A stretch of 64,000 nt of DNA. Source: CBDBKL01 sp965206675 (GTDB taxonomy: Bacteria > Bdellovibrionota > Bdellovibrionia > Bdellovibrionales > JAKFYE01). This document shows positions 62,606-64,000 of the stretch, in pieces. The translations under genes were made by a program, and so were the position numbers. The first letter of the stretch is position 1; every line of letters starts with the position of its first letter. The DNA is taken from positions 186,001 through 250,000 of the forward strand of contig CBDBKL010000006.1 in NCBI GenBank assembly GCA_965206675.1, given 5' to 3'. Under the pieces are notes generated by a model. That model saw only the letters and a list, made by a program, of their open reading frames with translations, had not been told where the DNA came from and ran no database searches.

Positions 62606-63442
62606 TTATAGAAAGGATTTAAGCCACGAACACAGATCTGAAAAGGCACGATCTCTATTTAATTCATTGTATATTTCATGATATTCCCCATCATAAACGA
62701 TCAATTTTTTATTTTCAGATCCTAAATCTTTATAAAACTGACGAGTTGACTCAACGCTAACCACATAATCTTCACCTGCCTGCTGAATCAATATGGGCAG
62801 GGTGATATTGGCAGCAGACCTTTTCGCTATTTCACAATGCTCTAGGAAAGCCATAAACAAATTCATACTGATTTTATTATGTCTTAGGGGGTCACGTTGA
62901 ATTTCAGCAAGAATTTCTGCATCGTGTGTCAACACTGTATCTTCTATCTGATTACTCTCTGTCCAATTGGGCAAAAACTGAGAGACAAATTTGCCGACAA
63001 ACTCTTTAACTCGCGGAACATTCACGGCTATACCAAATAAGGGTGAACTCATCACAAGCCCACTGACTCCCATATCACCCTTTAGGACAAAAGAGCGTGA
63101 CATAATTAGCCCTCCCATTGAGTGACCCAGTAAAATAAGAGGACCTTTTTCTTCTCTGTTTTCAAGCACAAATTCAATAAACAGCATTAAGTCTTCACAA
63201 TAATCTTCAAATTTATCAATGATCCCTCTTTGCCCTTCAGAGCGACCATGCCCTCTGAGGTCCCAGACATAAACATTCCAATCTTCTAAAACAGCCCGAG
63301 CCAATCTATCATAACAGTCCGAGTGCTCACCCAAACCATGAGTCACAATCAGGGAGCCTTTTGGGTTTTTTGATATCCACTGTTGATAAAAGAGCTCTAC
63401 CCCTTTGAACCCTTTTAAATAACCTTCCATACGTTTTTCCAT
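62606..63442 (-). CDS. Alpha/beta hydrolase, lysophospholipase/monoacylglycerol lipase-like
   Basis: Serine hydrolase_4-type. Motifs: VTHGLGEHSDCYDRLA, WDLRGHGRSEG, nucleophile elbow LLGHSMGGLI, acid in QQAGEDYVVS, His in DGEYHEIYNE. The triad is complete. Such enzymes act on monoacylglycerols or lysophospholipids. The open frame extends to ATG 63505, but that adds a Lys/Cys-rich stretch unlike the family; ATG 63442 (AGGGA upstream) starts just before the conserved GYLKGFKGVELFYQQW region. Confidence 0.88.
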   Translation of the reverse strand: MEKRMEGYLKGFKGVELFYQQWISKNPKGSLIVTHGLGEHSDCYDRLARAVLEDWNVYVWDLRGHGRSEGQRGIIDKFEDYCEDLMLFIEFVLENREEKGPLILLGHSMGGLIMSRSFVLKGDMGVSGLVMSSPLFGIAVNVPRVKEFVGKFVSQFLPNWTESNQIEDTVLTHDAEILAEIQRDPLRHNKISMNLFMAFLEHCEIAKRSAANITLPILIQQAGEDYVVSVESTRQFYKDLGSENKKLIVYDGEYHEIYNELNRDRAFSDLCSWLKSFL

Positions 63443-63762
63443 ACCTACAATCCCTTTACATTTTCTTTTCCAACAACCCCGCTCCGTAGCTTTATTCTTA
63501 TTCATATTTCATTCATAGGTCAATCCTACTATCTGTAGAATATTCTTCTTTTTAACAAATAAAATACACTTTTTAAATTCTGATTTTAAAAAATGAAATA
63601 ACCCCATTCTTACAATGATTACGATCTTAATCATTCAATATAAAAACACTATCTTGCAACTCATCTCAGAGCATTGTATATAAAATTCTAACTGAATGCG
63701 AGAAGCACTGTTATTTAAGATACACAAAGATAGAAATTTAATACTACAAACCTAGGAATACT

Positions 63763-64000
63763 ATGTATACAGTAAAAGCAAATAGGACCTATGATTTTAA
63801 AAGAGAAAACTCTTCCTCTCTCTTTCCAAACCTGCACAGATATCCAGCTACAATGCTTCCTCAAATAGGAATTCAGTTATTTAAAGAACTCAATATAAAA
63901 AAGGGGGTCTTGCTTGATCCCTACTGTGGAACAGGATCATCCTTTCTGGCCGGTATCACTTCCGGAATTGAAGAATTTCATGGCTTTGATATCAACCCTC
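63763..64000 (+). CDS. DNA methyltransferase-like protein, N-terminal fragment
   Basis: 79 codons are visible before the window ends. The start ATG 63763 has AGGA 7 bases upstream. PNLHRYPATMLPQIG followed by DPYCGTGSSFLAG (AdoMet-binding motif I, usually DPFxGSGT) and FDINP match N4-cytosine or N6-adenine DNA methyltransferases. Related RNA methylases with a similar motif cannot be excluded. The catalytic motif IV lies outside the window, as does any restriction partner. Confidence 0.75.
   Translation, partial: MYTVKANRTYDFKRENSSSLFPNLHRYPATMLPQIGIQLFKELNIKKGVLLDPYCGTGSSFLAGITSGIEEFHGFDINP

Overview
The window is an AT-rich (visibly well under 40% GC) chromosome segment from a Gram-negative bacterium. 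Lipobox signal peptides, small outer-membrane beta-barrel-like proteins, a heptose-bisphosphatase-like HAD enzyme, sugar-nucleotide genes and a type IV pilus motor cluster all point to an outer membrane. NtrY/NtrX, several sigma-54 activators, the pilB-T-C-S-R order, and many secreted ankyrin, SEL1 and protease-like proteins resemble Deltaproteobacteria or Bdellovibrionota. That placement is inference; no rRNA or other decisive marker is present.

Layout. 0-7.7 kb (minus strand): a tightly packed run ribE, ribBA, ribH, ntrY, ntrX, proS (proS runs off the window), which mixes riboflavin synthesis with a nitrogen-type two-component pair. 7.9-12 kb: an alpha/beta hydrolase, two families of long palindromic repeats, a Tyr/Asn/Gly-rich lipoprotein, a GC-rich candidate structured RNA, a histone-H1-like protein and ribF. 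12-19.2 kb: pilB-pilT-pilC-pilS-pilR behind a possible sigma-54 promoter, with no pilA next to it. 19.4-28.6 kb: a glycosyltransferase, a TVP38-type membrane protein, three paralogous trypsin-like/SEL1 proteins (two with homopolymer frameshifts), a sigma-54 activator without a receiver, and a Xer recombinase. 28.7-39.5 kb: an accessory region of secreted proteins (three ankyrin proteins, an EEP nuclease, a 999-aa lipoprotein with a HExxH motif). It is interrupted by gcvH and by a tRNA-Leu whose 3' end is duplicated 220 bp downstream, as in a tRNA-site integration scar. 39.8-47.3 kb: a HAD phosphatase, an acidic repeat lipoprotein, recO-mgtE-flippase, and ugd plus a UDP-glucuronate decarboxylase. 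47.6-50.7 kb: four tandem beta-barrel-like paralogs. 50.8-62.4 kb: a VWA lipoprotein, a GYF-PilZ protein, a phnD-phnC-phnE transporter, a GYF-TPR protein, and an unusual kinase/response-regulator pair. End: a lysophospholipase-like hydrolase and the start of a DNA methyltransferase.

Most notable signals. (1) A ~125-bp palindromic element occurs four times, each time right behind a stop codon and in the same orientation relative to that gene. Its outer arms differ between copies but stay complementary within each copy. (2) A histidine-kinase-like protein has Arg where the phosphoacceptor His should be. It overlaps by 4 bp a REC-GGDEF protein whose active-site motif is EGQEF but whose RxxD inhibitory site is intact, suggesting a c-di-GMP receptor module rather than a cyclase. 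(3) Three protease/SEL1 paralogs each have a different state of the catalytic triad. (4) A 220-bp insertion scar lies at tRNA-Leu.
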